Below are positions 23,952 to 33,004 of a DNA stretch of 64,000 bases, piece after piece. The stretch comes from an uncultured Ruminococcus sp. (lineage in GTDB: Bacteria; Bacillota; Clostridia; Lachnospirales; Lachnospiraceae), in assembly GCA_900541505.1 (NCBI GenBank), contig UQKK01000004.1:91039-155038 (forward strand), read 5' to 3'. Numbering within the stretch: position 1 is the first letter of the stretch; each line of letters opens with the position of its first letter. The notes below the pieces were generated by a model. The model was not told the DNA's origin. It ran no database searches and was given only the letters and a program-made list of their open reading frames with translations. The position numbers and the translations under genes were made by a program.

Positions 23952-25505
23952 CTATTTTGCATAATCTGTCGCCCGTGACTCGCGAATCACATTTACTTTA
24001 ATCTGTCCTGGATATTCCAGTTCAAACTCAATCTTTTTCGCAATGTCTCTGGCCATCAATACCATGTCATCATCAGATACCTGCTCCGGAACTACCATTA
24101 CACGAATCTCTCTTCCTGCCTGAATCGCAAAAGATTTGTCCACACCTTTAAATTGATTGGTGATTTCTTCTAACTGTTTCAATCTGTTGGTATATGTTTC
24201 AATTGTCTCTCTTCTTGCCCCCGGTCTCGCGGCGGAAATCGTATCTGCCGCCTGAACCACGCACGCAATCAATGTCTGTGGCTCTACATCTCCGTGATGA
24301 GCCTCCACCGCATTGATAACTGTAGCAGACTCTTTGTATTTTCTACACAAATCTGCTCCAATCTGGATATGTGAGCCTTCCACATCATGGTCGATAGATT
24401 TACCTACATCATGCAGAAGCCCTGCACGCTTCGCCATCCTGACATCCAGCCCAATCTCTCCGGCCAAAAGTCCTGACAGCTGCGCCACCTCTATGGAATG
24501 TTTTAATGCATTTTGTCCGTAACTCGTCCTGAACTTCATACGTCCGAGAAGGCGAATCAACTCCGGATGGATACCCGGCACGCCGACCTCTAAAGCCGCC
24601 GCCTCTCCTTCTTCGCGTATCATGGCATCGACTTCTTTCTGAGCCTTCTCCACCATCTCTTCTATCCTGGCGGGATGGATACGTCCATCCACAATCAGTC
24701 TTTCAAGGGCAATTCTCGCAACTTCACGGCGAATGGGGTCAAAACCGGACAGCACGACTGCTTCCGGCGTATCATCGATGATGAGCTCCACACCTGTGAG
24801 CGTCTCAAGGGTACGGATATTCCTTCCCTCTCTTCCGATGATGCGACCTTTCATCTCATCACTGGGAAGCTGCACTACTGAAATTGTAGTCTCAGCCACA
24901 TGGTCTGCAGCGCATCGCTGGATTGCGTTGACGACAAACTCCTTCGCCTTCTTATCCGCTTCTTCTTTCGCCTGAGATTCCAACTCTCTGACCATCCTGG
25001 CCGTATCATGTTTCACATCTTCTTCAACAGTTTTCAACAGATATTCTTTTGCTTGTTCGGAGGTTAAACCTGAGATTCGTTCCAGTTCCTGTACTCTTTT
25101 CTGATTCAGTTCTTCTACTCTGGCTTCACGTTGTCTCAACTGCTCTTCCTTCGCCGTAAATTTAGCTTCACGGTGTTCGATAGCCTCGGAGCGCTTATCA
25201 ACAGCCTCCTCCTTTGCGAGCACTCGTTTCTCGTAGCGCTGCAGTTCGGCTCTCCTCTCCTTGGTCTCTTTTTCCAGGTCATTCTTTGTCTTGATAGACT
25301 CTTCCTTCACCTCTAAAAGAGCTTCCTTTTTCGTTGCTTCAGCAGTTTTCACGGCATCATCGATAATCTCTCTCGCTCTCGTCTCTGCATTTCCAATCTT
25401 GGATTCTGCGTTCTTCTTTAAATTGGAGACAGTTAAGTAATGACTGATGATACCAACTATCAACGCGAGGGCCACGGCAATAACGATACTTAACATTATT
25501 GGCAC
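23952..25505 (-). CDS. rny: Ribonuclease Y
   Basis: Membrane-anchored endoribonuclease that starts bulk mRNA turnover in Firmicutes. The 517 aa protein has an N-terminal membrane helix (residues ~3-25), a long coiled coil (~30-190), a KH RNA-binding domain around GRIIGREGRNI, and an HD metal-phosphohydrolase domain with LLHDVGKSIDHD. Length and order match the family exactly. The GTG at 25505 lies 7 bases after AAGGAGG and gives the short extracytoplasmic start expected; an ATG three codons later would be too far away. Confidence 0.97.
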   Translation of the reverse strand: MPIMLSIVIAVALALIVGIISHYLTVSNLKKNAESKIGNAETRAREIIDDAVKTAEATKKEALLEVKEESIKTKNDLEKETKERRAELQRYEKRVLAKEEAVDKRSEAIEHREAKFTAKEEQLRQREARVEELNQKRVQELERISGLTSEQAKEYLLKTVEEDVKHDTARMVRELESQAKEEADKKAKEFVVNAIQRCAADHVAETTISVVQLPSDEMKGRIIGREGRNIRTLETLTGVELIIDDTPEAVVLSGFDPIRREVARIALERLIVDGRIHPARIEEMVEKAQKEVDAMIREEGEAAALEVGVPGIHPELIRLLGRMKFRTSYGQNALKHSIEVAQLSGLLAGEIGLDVRMAKRAGLLHDVGKSIDHDVEGSHIQIGADLCRKYKESATVINAVEAHHGDVEPQTLIACVVQAADTISAARPGARRETIETYTNRLKQLEEITNQFKGVDKSFAIQAGREIRVMVVPEQVSDDDMVLMARDIAKKIEFELEYPGQIKVNVIRESRATDYAK

Positions 25506-25562
25506 AGGAGCACCTCCTTATTTAATTTTCATTGTACAAACTCACATCAATACAACACTTAA

Positions 25563-25591
25563 ATTTTATACTGTTTTCACAACGATGTCAA
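25563..25591 (-). promoter_or_regulatory. Sigma-A promoter of rny
   Basis: Minus strand TTGACA (25586-25591), 17 bases, TAAAAT (25563-25568). The -35 overlaps the recX stop region, so rny has its own promoter despite following recX in the same direction. Confidence 0.75.
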
Positions 25592-26211
25592 GCATTGTCA
25601 TTACAATTTTGTATTACTTGACGGACTGTATCGTAGCTGAAGCCTTTGCGCGCCAGATATGCGTATATTTTCCGCTTGTCTGCCTCATCCATCTCTTCTA
25701 TCTTTTCCGGTTCTATCCGCTTCTTTCGCAGGGCTTGACGCACCGCCTCTTCTTCCGAATCTTTCTCATAGCAGATTTCGAATGCCTCTTCAATCTTCTC
25801 CCGGTCAATGCCCTTCTGACTGAGCAGGGCATAAATCTCTTTCCTGCTCTTTTTCTCCTTCCTGCTGAGGATAAAGTTCTGTGCGTATCGGGCGTCATCC
25901 AGGTAGCCGAAGGATTTCACATAGGCAATCGCCGCTCCCGCGATATCCTCCGGATACATCCCCTGCACCAGCTTGCGGTGAAGTTCTCCTTCTGTCCTGT
26001 CCATATCCTCCAACAGATGCATAGCGCGCAGCTTCGCTCTCTTGAGGATAATCTCTGTGCGGATTTTCTCCACCGTCTCTTCCGGCAGCTCCGCTCCTTC
26101 TGCAATCCCGAATCGGGAGAGTTCGCCTTTGTATAAAACAAAGGCAAACTCTCCGTCCAACTCCACTTTATATTTTGTCTTTGTCAGTGCTTCTGTCTTT
26201 GTGACCTCCAT
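25588..26211 (-). CDS. recX: Regulatory protein RecX
   Basis: Binds RecA filaments and limits their growth. The 207 aa helical protein is built of three-helix repeats, visible as AKLRAMHLLEDMDRTEGELH, then YLDDARYAQNFILSR, a hallmark of RecX, and a third repeat near the C-terminus. It lies 82 bases downstream of recA in the same direction without an intervening terminator, the usual recA-recX operon, so it should share the SOS control of recA. Confidence 0.92.
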   Translation of the reverse strand: MEVTKTEALTKTKYKVELDGEFAFVLYKGELSRFGIAEGAELPEETVEKIRTEIILKRAKLRAMHLLEDMDRTEGELHRKLVQGMYPEDIAGAAIAYVKSFGYLDDARYAQNFILSRKEKKSRKEIYALLSQKGIDREKIEEAFEICYEKDSEEEAVRQALRKKRIEPEKIEEMDEADKRKIYAYLARKGFSYDTVRQVIQNCNDNA

Positions 26212-26293
26212 GTCCTGTCCCTATGCCTTTTGTCCTGCTCCTGATATTCTTTCTGCCGTTGGCTGTACATTTGTCAGAGTACACTTCCAGCTC

Positions 26294-27394
26294 TTATTTT
26301 TGTTCTTTTTCTTTTGCCGCCTTAGGGGTGAGCTTCAAATCCTCCGCAGCCTCATTGTCCTGCGCCTCTTCTCCCAGGTGATAGTGCGCCCTCACTTTGC
26401 GGTCCAGCTCTTCCATCAGTTCAGGGTGGGTCTCCAGATATGCCTTCGCATTCTCTCTGCCCTGTCCAATCTTCTCGCCTTCATAAGCATACCATGCCCC
26501 GCTCTTTTTCACCAAATCGATATTCGCAGCAAGGTCCAGCACATCTCCCTCCTTGGAGATTCCTTTTCCAAACATGATGTCAAATTCCGCCTCTTTAAAC
26601 GGAGGCGCAATCTTGTTCTTCACAATCTTGATGCGGGTCCTGTTCCCCACCATCTCTCCGCTCTGCTTCAGCGTCTCTGTTCTTCTGACATCCATACGCA
26701 CGGATGCGTAGAACTTCAGGGCACGTCCTCCTGTGGTGGTCTCCGGATTCCCGAACATCACGCCGACCTTCTCACGGAGCTGGTTAATGAAAATTACCAC
26801 ACAGTTTGACTTGCTGATGACCGGAGTCAGTTTCCTGAGCGCCTGGGACATCAGACGCGCCTGCAGTCCCACATGGCTGTCGCCCATATCTCCCTCTATC
26901 TCCTGCTTCGGCACAAGGGCTGCCACAGAGTCGATGACGATGATATCCACCGCACCGGAACGCACCATTGTCTCCGCAATCTCCAGTGCCTGGTCCCCGC
27001 TGTCCGGCTGTGAGATATAGAGCTCATCAATATCCACACCGATATTCTTGGCATAAACCGGGTCCAGCGCATGCTCTGCGTCGATAAATCCCGCGATGCC
27101 GCCTCTCTTCTGTACTTCCGCAATCATGTGGAGGGCAACCGTCGTCTTACCGCTGGACTCCGGACCGTACACTTCAATTACACGCCCCTTTGGAACGCCG
27201 CCTAAGCCAAGTGCCAGGTCCAAACTCAAACAACCCGTAGGCACTGTCTCCACAGCCACCTGCGCGCCGGGCTCGCCTAGCTTCATCACCGTTCCCTTGC
27301 CAAAGTCCTTCTCCAGCTTCGCTATCGCCGCATCCAGGGCTTTCTTCTTCTCTTCCATATTTGCAGGTTTTACCATCTCTACTTTATTCGCCAT
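26294..27394 (-). CDS. recA: Recombinase RecA
   Basis: DNA-dependent ATPase that performs strand exchange and triggers LexA self-cleavage. The 366 aa protein contains Walker A GPESSGKTT, Walker B IIVIDSVAALVP, the L2 loop segment around MFGNPETTTGG, and the usual acidic C-terminal tail. The ATG at 27394 is preceded by GAAGGAG; an earlier in-frame codon lies closer to the LexA box without a ribosome site. Promoter and LexA box are both visible just upstream. Confidence 0.98.
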   Translation of the reverse strand: MANKVEMVKPANMEEKKKALDAAIAKLEKDFGKGTVMKLGEPGAQVAVETVPTGCLSLDLALGLGGVPKGRVIEVYGPESSGKTTVALHMIAEVQKRGGIAGFIDAEHALDPVYAKNIGVDIDELYISQPDSGDQALEIAETMVRSGAVDIIVIDSVAALVPKQEIEGDMGDSHVGLQARLMSQALRKLTPVISKSNCVVIFINQLREKVGVMFGNPETTTGGRALKFYASVRMDVRRTETLKQSGEMVGNRTRIKIVKNKIAPPFKEAEFDIMFGKGISKEGDVLDLAANIDLVKKSGAWYAYEGEKIGQGRENAKAYLETHPELMEELDRKVRAHYHLGEEAQDNEAAEDLKLTPKAAKEKEQK

Positions 27395-27413
27395 TTGATT
27401 TCTCCTTCTCATT

Positions 27414-27427
27414 CGAACAATTGTTCG
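27414..27427. promoter_or_regulatory. LexA (DinR) box of recA
   Basis: CGAACAATTGTTCG is a perfect palindrome and matches the Gram-positive SOS consensus GAAC-N4-GTTC. It lies ~13 bases downstream of the -10 and ~20 bases before the ATG, where bound LexA would block initiation. Confidence 0.93.
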
Positions 27428-27439
27428 CTTCTGGTTAAT

Positions 27440-27468
27440 ATAGTATTATAATTATTATAAAATGTCAA
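27440..27468 (-). promoter_or_regulatory. Sigma-A promoter of recA
   Basis: Minus strand TTGACA (27463-27468), 17 bases, TACTAT (27440-27445). Confidence 0.8.
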
Positions 27469-27501
27469 CAACATTTTCCTGTTTTCATTATACATTTTTA
27501 C

Positions 27502-27656
27502 CAGTTCAGCCATACGGTGTACGAGAAGTAAAAACATACTTGTATGTTTTTGCGAGCGAACATCTGTATGTGCTGAGCGCCAGTCTATGAGTAAAACAGC
27601 GGCGATAGCCGCAGTTAGCACGCAGTGCGGTTTTACAAATGGCGCGGGCTGAACTG
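27502..27656. ncRNA. Multibranched structured element upstream of recA (RNA or MITE-like)
   Basis: Nested complementary arms: CAGTTCAGCC (27502-27511) with GGCTGAACTG (27647-27656); a 10-bp palindromic hairpin AAAAACATAC/GTATGTTTTT (27530-27551); GCGCCA (27577-27582) with TGGCGC (27640-27645); GTAAAAC (27591-27597) with GTTTTAC (27630-27636), enclosing hairpins GCGGC-gata-GCCGC (27599-27612) and GCAC-gca-GTGC (27618-27628). An open frame on the minus strand crosses it, but Cys/Arg-rich composition and lack of a ribosome site argue against a protein. Whether it is transcribed, and from which strand, is not shown. Confidence 0.5.
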
Positions 27657-28131
27657 TTATGTACAATAAACAGGACTTTTCTTCTCTCTTTCGTTTTATT
27701 TTTATATTTCGTATACCAAATCTTCTCACCTCCTGTATGTCCGTACATTCACTGCGGATATCACTGCAAAAGCCTGAAAATCTCATAGTTCGGGGTGTAT
27801 TCCTATCATGAAAGGAGCACGGTTTTAAAGGGCGCGGTTCCTTTCAAAACATATCATAAAAACGGGAATCCTTACAAAACCAGCTGGCGTGAAATGCCAT
27901 GAATGCTGTTGTAATCAGAACTACTGCTGCGGTATTGTATCTGACACCGCGTTTGTAGTGTTGCTACCATCATACCATGATGGCGGATGTTGTACAAGAT
28001 AAAAAATTAAATTATAATCTGCAGTCTGACAAAATCTTTGCGATTGCCTCCCATGAGGAGAGGGAAGGGTTTATGCAAAACGGACCATCGCTCCGCAGAT
28101 GTCATCCATCCACATCGCAACAGCCCGCCTG
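27657..28131. other. Gene-free stretch between recA and galE
   Basis: No convincing coding region. Visible items are a hairpin GAAAGGA (27810-27816) with TCCTTTC (27839-27845) and a 7-bp hairpin around 27967-27983. No tRNA fold, riboswitch core or strong promoter was recognised, and no clear terminator for galE was found. Confidence 0.6.
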
Positions 28132-28173
28132 CTCTTTTTTATCGACCGCGTATGCTCTTGTGAAGAGAAGGTA
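28132..28173. repeat. Copy B of the dispersed hairpin family
   Basis: Nearly identical to 20258-20297: an ATCGACYGCGTATGCTCTTG core flanked by CTCTT and AAGAG arms, but without the extra left arm of copy A. A more diverged copy is at 37064-37105, and a partial arm at 51424-51442. Confidence 0.65.
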
Positions 28174-28207
28174 TCAAACCTATCTCATCCTATCTCTGCA
28201 TGATTTC

Positions 28208-29224
28208 TTATTCTTCATAACCATTAGGATTTTGTTTCTGCCATCTCCAGGAATCCTCGCACATCTCGTCAAGTCCGTGCTGTGCCTCCCAGTGCAGCTC
28301 CTCTTTCGCCTTCGTTGCATCGCAGTAGCAGGAAGCGATATCCCCTGCCCGGCGCGGCTTAATTTCATAAGGAATCTCCTTGCCGCACGCCTTTCCGAAT
28401 GCTTTCACCATATCCAGGACGGAATATCCCTTGCCGGTTCCCAGATTGTAGACAGACACGCCTGCCTTTTCTCTCAGCTTTTCCACCGCGCGCACATGTC
28501 CTACTGCAAGGTCTACCACATGGATATAGTCGCGCACTCCGGTCCCGTCCGGCGTGTCATAATCATCGCCAAAGACACCGAGGCGTTCTAATTTTCCGAT
28601 TGCCACCTGGGTAATGTAGGGCATGAGATTGTTGGGAATTCCCTTCGGGTCCTCGCCAATCTTACCGCTCTTGTGTGCCCCGATGGGATTGAAATATCTG
28701 AGCAGAACCACATTCCATTCTTCGTCTGCTGTGTGCAGGTCGGTGAGAATCTGCTCCAACATCCATTTTGTCCAGCCGTACGGATTGGTGCAGGTACCCT
28801 TCGGACATTCTTCAGTAATCGGGATAAACGCCGGGTCCCCATATACTGTAGCGGAAGAACTGAAAATAATATTCTTCACATTATGACTGCGCATGACATC
28901 ACATAATGTCAGCGTGCCGCCGATATTATTTTCATAATACTCCAAAGGTTTGGCGACAGATTCTCCGACTGCCTTCAGTCCCGCAAAATGGATGACTGCC
29001 TCGATGCTTTCTGCCTCGAAGATAGCGTCCATTCCCGCTTTGTCGCGGATATCCGTCTCATAGAATTTCACCTTTTTACCAGTAATCTCCTCAATCCTGT
29101 CCACCGCTTTTTTGGAAGCATTATACAGATTGTCCGCGATGACCACCTCATAGCCGGCCTCTAAAAGCTCCACACAAGTGTGACTTCCGATAAATCCCGC
29201 TCCTCCGGTAACTAAAATTGCCAT
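28208..29224 (-). CDS. galE: UDP-glucose 4-epimerase
   Basis: Interconverts UDP-glucose and UDP-galactose. The 338 aa protein has the NAD-binding VTGGAGFIGSHTCVELL at the N-terminus, the catalytic region SSSATVYGDP and YGWTKWMLE (YxxxK), and the normal length. AAGGAGG precedes the ATG. It is 45 bases downstream of a nucleotidyltransferase gene in the same direction; together they supply UDP-hexoses for galactose use and glycan synthesis. Confidence 0.96.
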   Translation of the reverse strand: MAILVTGGAGFIGSHTCVELLEAGYEVVIADNLYNASKKAVDRIEEITGKKVKFYETDIRDKAGMDAIFEAESIEAVIHFAGLKAVGESVAKPLEYYENNIGGTLTLCDVMRSHNVKNIIFSSSATVYGDPAFIPITEECPKGTCTNPYGWTKWMLEQILTDLHTADEEWNVVLLRYFNPIGAHKSGKIGEDPKGIPNNLMPYITQVAIGKLERLGVFGDDYDTPDGTGVRDYIHVVDLAVGHVRAVEKLREKAGVSVYNLGTGKGYSVLDMVKAFGKACGKEIPYEIKPRRAGDIASCYCDATKAKEELHWEAQHGLDEMCEDSWRWQKQNPNGYEE

Positions 29225-29268
29225 TTTTCTACCTCCTTAATCAGGTAATCTTGTGTTTTTATTTGCTC

Positions 29269-30189
29269 CTATTCCCACAACTTCTGCGGATACACGCCCG
29301 CATCCTTCAAGCTCTGGATGGCTTCGACCACCATGGGTTTATCTTCCTTATATGTGACTCCGTACCATTTGTCCTCTGTATCCAGTACGGTCACGGTTGC
29401 CTTTCCTGCTGCCAAAAGCTCGCTGACTACGGAAGGCAGGAAGTACTCGCATTTCAGTGGATTCTCCTGAATCCCTTTCTTCAAAAACGCCGGGAACCCG
29501 TCTTTAATAACGTCCATAATGCTCTTTGTAAATCCCCACATATTCAGGGAAACTAATTTCTCTCCATCCACCTCAGTCCATGTACTGCCGTCATCCTCTG
29601 AGTAAGCAATCCCGCCGTCTCTCTTTTCAATCCGGGTGCGCTCATTAATTTCCACCAGCTCCTGCGCCTCATTGAGCTCGCAGATTCCGCGCGCTACATG
29701 TCCATTATCTGTCATGGTATTTTTAAGTCTATACCCGACCATGGTATAACGGTATTTGTCATCGTCCTCGTGTGTCGTCAGATACGTATAAATCTTTTCA
29801 AAAGCATGACGCCCGTAGTAATCATCCGCATTGATGACGGCAAAAGGTCCGTCCACCTCGTCATAAGCGCTCAGCACTGCGTGTGCCGTGCCCCATGGCT
29901 TCACTCTGCCCTCCGGGATTACAAAGCCTTCCGGGATATTCTGAAGGTCCTGATATACATAAGCCACCTCCATCACCTGTTCTATCCGTTTCCCTACTGC
30001 TTCTTTGAAATCCGCCTCATTTTCCTTTTTGATGATGAATATAACCTTCTCAAAACCTGCTCTCTTCGCATCGTAAATCGAGAAGTCCATAATAATGTGA
30101 CCTTCCCCATCTACAGGGTCAATCTGTTTCAGTCCCCCATATCGGCTCCCCATCCCTGCTGCCATGATAATTAAAACCGGCTTCTTCAT
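29269..30189 (-). CDS. Sugar-phosphate nucleotidyltransferase (NTP_transferase family)
   Basis: 306 aa enzyme with the pyrophosphorylase signature near the N-terminus, MAAGMGSRYGGLKQI, and INADDYYG for the metal site. It joins an NTP to a sugar-1-phosphate. The sequence is not the classic GalU pattern, but close relatives beside galE in Lachnospiraceae are usually called UTP-glucose/hexose-1-phosphate uridylyltransferase-like. It forms an operon with galE and has a consensus promoter. The exact sugar substrate is uncertain. Confidence 0.82.
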   Translation of the reverse strand: MKKPVLIIMAAGMGSRYGGLKQIDPVDGEGHIIMDFSIYDAKRAGFEKVIFIIKKENEADFKEAVGKRIEQVMEVAYVYQDLQNIPEGFVIPEGRVKPWGTAHAVLSAYDEVDGPFAVINADDYYGRHAFEKIYTYLTTHEDDDKYRYTMVGYRLKNTMTDNGHVARGICELNEAQELVEINERTRIEKRDGGIAYSEDDGSTWTEVDGEKLVSLNMWGFTKSIMDVIKDGFPAFLKKGIQENPLKCEYFLPSVVSELLAAGKATVTVLDTEDKWYGVTYKEDKPMVVEAIQSLKDAGVYPQKLWE

Positions 30190-30245
30190 TTTATGATTGC
30201 CTCCTTAAACCTTATCGGTATTCTTTTAAAACCTTTGTCTTTCAA

Positions 30246-30275
30246 ATTATACCTACATCCGGTCTGCCTTGTCAA
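30246..30275 (-). promoter_or_regulatory. Sigma-A promoter of the nucleotidyltransferase-galE operon
   Basis: Minus strand TTGACA (30270-30275), 18 bases, TATAAT (30246-30251), about 55 bases before the ATG. Confidence 0.8.
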
Positions 30276-30363
30276 CAAAGCAAAGGCTATCTGTCAGTTT
30301 TCTGTCATTCCTGTTCAAAAACGCTGTCCCTGTACTGCTTTTATGGTCAGGATAATCGGATTT

Positions 30364-31134
30364 TCATTTTCGCTGCCCCTTGTAAGCAAAGTAAATCCCC
30401 GGCAGGATAATCACAAGCTGCAGGATTGCCCCCGAAACAGACAAATCCGCCTCCACTGCCGCTCCTGCTCCGCTGTTCGGCACTAAAAAGATGTCCCCAA
30501 TGGAACCCAGCATATTAAATATTACATGGAGAATTACCGGAACCCAGAGATTTTTTGATTTTTCATATGACACCGCAAATAAAGTTCCCAGTGCGAATGT
30601 ATAGAGCACCTGCACTGTCGTCCCCACAAGGAAATACGGTTTTCCCACCAGATTTAGAAAATGCAGCAGCGCAAATATGGCGGAGGATATCACCATTGCG
30701 TGCCAGGGGTCTTTCATCCGCTCGCACAGGATATTCTGTATCAAGCCCCTGCACATGATTTCCTCGAAAACAGCAGTCAGAATATATCCTACCATGAACA
30801 GCCCCAGAGCGGAAAAGGAAAAATACCGGTACGTCTCTGTCGGTGCTGACAGGAGAAACAACCCGGCAAGTATCATCCCCGCGAGAAAAATATACCACCC
30901 CTTCGTGAAGATAATGTGCCAGTTCTTTTTGCTGAATTTCAGGCTTTTCCAGCGCTTCAGAACCGCTGCAGCAGCCAGGATGAACAGGAGCGGCAGCAGC
31001 TTTGCCGCCGTCTCCAATCCATCCGCCGCTTCCTTTCTGTTTCCAATCCAGAGGGCTGCTGCCACAAGTCCCGCCACTCCAAAAAGTATGGTCCATATGA
31101 TTTCTGTTATCCAGTTTCTTTTTGTCTCTCTCAT
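30364..31134 (-). CDS. CPBP-family intramembrane metalloprotease
   Basis: 256 aa membrane protein with about eight helices. The three conserved motifs of the CAAX-protease/bacteriocin-processing (Abi) family are present in order: EEIMCRGLIQ (EExxxR), FALLHFLN (first His) and ILHVIFNML (HxxxN). Such proteins process peptides in the membrane or give self-immunity. The gene follows the MacAB-like permease gene by 14 bases in the same direction, so it is probably the last gene of that efflux operon, which hints at peptide processing or immunity (inference). Confidence 0.88.
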   Translation of the reverse strand: MRETKRNWITEIIWTILFGVAGLVAAALWIGNRKEAADGLETAAKLLPLLFILAAAAVLKRWKSLKFSKKNWHIIFTKGWYIFLAGMILAGLFLLSAPTETYRYFSFSALGLFMVGYILTAVFEEIMCRGLIQNILCERMKDPWHAMVISSAIFALLHFLNLVGKPYFLVGTTVQVLYTFALGTLFAVSYEKSKNLWVPVILHVIFNMLGSIGDIFLVPNSGAGAAVEADLSVSGAILQLVIILPGIYFAYKGQRK

Positions 31135-31148
31135 TTTTCGTTTCTCCT

Positions 31149-32321
31149 CTATGTTGTACGCAGGGCTTCAATGGGTTTCTTTTTCGCTGCTCTGTTCGCC
31201 GGATAACTTCCGAAAATCATACCGATAGCCGCCGAGAAAGACACCGCTGCCCAGAGTGCTCCGGCAGAAAGTCTGTATGTGTATCCCGCCATAAGCGAGT
31301 CCGCCGCTTTCACGATTCCCCAGGACAGAAAAATCCCGATGGCACATCCGATAAGACTGATTACGAGAGATTCCACAAGAAACTGCATCATGATATTCCC
31401 ATAGGAAGCTCCGATTGCCTTGCGGATTCCGATTTCTCTCGTACGCTCTGTCACAGAGACGAGCATGATATTCATAATCCCAATGCCGCCAACCAGCAGA
31501 GATATCCCCGCAATGCCGCCCAGCATGAGCATCATGGTCTTCTGTGTAGATTCCATCAATTTGATGAATTCCGCAGAATTGGAAATCTGAAATGACTTTT
31601 TATTTCCTTTAAAGCGCTGCAGAAGCCAGCTTGTCAGCTTTTCTTCTGTTTCTTTGCTCTTTTCGCTTTCCGCCGCAGTCACGCTGAACGTACTGACGTA
31701 TTTTGCATTTGAGGAAATCCCTGACATGGTCGTAAAAGGAATATATCCCTCCATCTGTTCCATATTCCATCCGCCCTTGTCTTTATCCTCAAGTACCCCC
31801 GCAACGAGGAAACGTCTGCCTCCCAGCAGTATCTCTTTTCCCGCCGCTTCTGTGGTATGGAAGAGCTTTTCTGCCGCCCTGTTATTGAGCACAATCACAT
31901 AGCTGGCATTTTCCACATCCGCCATTTTCAGGCTCCGTCCCTTTTCTGTTTTCAGATTCTGTATCTGAAAATATCCCGGTGTTGTTCCAATCACGCTGAT
32001 ATCGCCCTTCTCTTCTTTGTATCGCGCAGCCAGAGTTTCTGATGCGAAAGGCGCCGCTTCCGCCACCCACTCCCGGTCCGCGAGTTTCCTGATTTCCGGC
32101 AGGGTAAGGGGAACTCCCCGGTTATCATTTACCGTCACCGACAACATCGTCTTTCCCGCCTCTGCAATGCCCTCCGTAACTGAATCCGTTGCGCCCTTTA
32201 CAAGGGAGACCAGCACCACAAGGGAGGTTACGCCGATGATGATTCCCAGCATGGTAAGAAACGAGCGCATCCTGTTGGAAAAAATAGCTTTGCATGCCAT
32301 TTTAAAAGACTGTAAAATCAT
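31149..32321 (-). CDS. MacB-type ABC transporter permease
   Basis: 390 aa permease with one N-terminal helix (LTMLGIIIGVTSLVVLVSLV), a ~220-residue extracytoplasmic MacB_PCD domain, and three C-terminal FtsX helices with the signature ERTREIGIRKAIGA. It works by moving an outer stalk rather than by a channel, driving efflux of peptides or macrolide-like compounds. The ATG overlaps the ATPase stop by 4 bases. Partners are the ATPase and the adaptor encoded directly upstream. Confidence 0.95.
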   Translation of the reverse strand: MILQSFKMACKAIFSNRMRSFLTMLGIIIGVTSLVVLVSLVKGATDSVTEGIAEAGKTMLSVTVNDNRGVPLTLPEIRKLADREWVAEAAPFASETLAARYKEEKGDISVIGTTPGYFQIQNLKTEKGRSLKMADVENASYVIVLNNRAAEKLFHTTEAAGKEILLGGRRFLVAGVLEDKDKGGWNMEQMEGYIPFTTMSGISSNAKYVSTFSVTAAESEKSKETEEKLTSWLLQRFKGNKKSFQISNSAEFIKLMESTQKTMMLMLGGIAGISLLVGGIGIMNIMLVSVTERTREIGIRKAIGASYGNIMMQFLVESLVISLIGCAIGIFLSWGIVKAADSLMAGYTYRLSAGALWAAVSFSAAIGMIFGSYPANRAAKKKPIEALRTT

Positions 32322-32998
32322 ATCGCCACCTCGCTCACTTTTCCGTCACGGATACGGATTTTTCGTTCCGCCTGGTTTGCCACATTCTCGTCATGAGTGA
32401 TGAGCAGGATGGTATTTCCCCGCTCATGCAAATCCCGGAAGATTTCCATAATCTCTTCACCTGTCCTGGAATCCAGCGCCCCAGTCGGTTCATCAGCGAG
32501 AAAAAGTGAGGGATTTGAAGCAAGCGCTCTGGCGATTGCCACTCTCTGCTGCTGTCCTCCGGAAAGCTGTGCAGGTTTATGTCCTTTTCTCTCCAGCAAT
32601 TTTACCTGTTCCAAGGCTCGGCAAGCCCTCTCTTTTCGCTCTTTGGGCGAAATCCTCTGGTAGATAAGCGGCAGTTCCACATTTTCCAGTGCTGTCATTT
32701 TGGGGAGCAGATTAAAGCTCTGAAAAATAAACCCTATCTTGCGGCTCCTCACCTTCGCCAGCTCCTTTTCCGAATAAGAGCTCACAGGCTGCCCGTCCAG
32801 CAGATATTCGCCCTCGTCTGCACTGTCCAGACATCCAATCATATTCATCATCGTAGACTTTCCGCTTCCGGAAGGACCGACGATACTGACAAACTCCCCT
32901 TTTCGTATGTACAGGGACGCCTGGTTCAGTGCGTATACTTTTTCCCCGCCCATATGATAAATCTTCGATACCTTTTTCAGTTCAATCACACGCTCCAC
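32318..32998 (-). CDS. MacB/LolD-type ABC transporter ATPase
   Basis: 226 aa ATPase of the type-VII ABC class. Walker A GPSGSGKSTMMN, Q-loop IFQSFNLLPKMT, signature LSGGQQQRVAIARAL and Walker B LFLADEPTGALD are all intact. It powers the FtsX-like permease next to it. It sits 6 bases after the adaptor gene and overlaps the permease gene, so the three proteins should be made in similar amounts. The upstream neighbour set includes a sensor kinase and response regulator. Confidence 0.96.
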   Translation of the reverse strand: MERVIELKKVSKIYHMGGEKVYALNQASLYIRKGEFVSIVGPSGSGKSTMMNMIGCLDSADEGEYLLDGQPVSSYSEKELAKVRSRKIGFIFQSFNLLPKMTALENVELPLIYQRISPKERKERACRALEQVKLLERKGHKPAQLSGGQQQRVAIARALASNPSLFLADEPTGALDSRTGEEIMEIFRDLHERGNTILLITHDENVANQAERKIRIRDGKVSEVAI

Positions 32999-33004
32999 CT
33001 CCTG

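Noticed and set aside
27409..27786. Open frame of 125 codons on the minus strand upstream of recA
   Set aside because: It runs through the recA promoter, LexA box and the structured element, has Cys/Arg/His-rich translation in the overlapping frame and no ribosome site.
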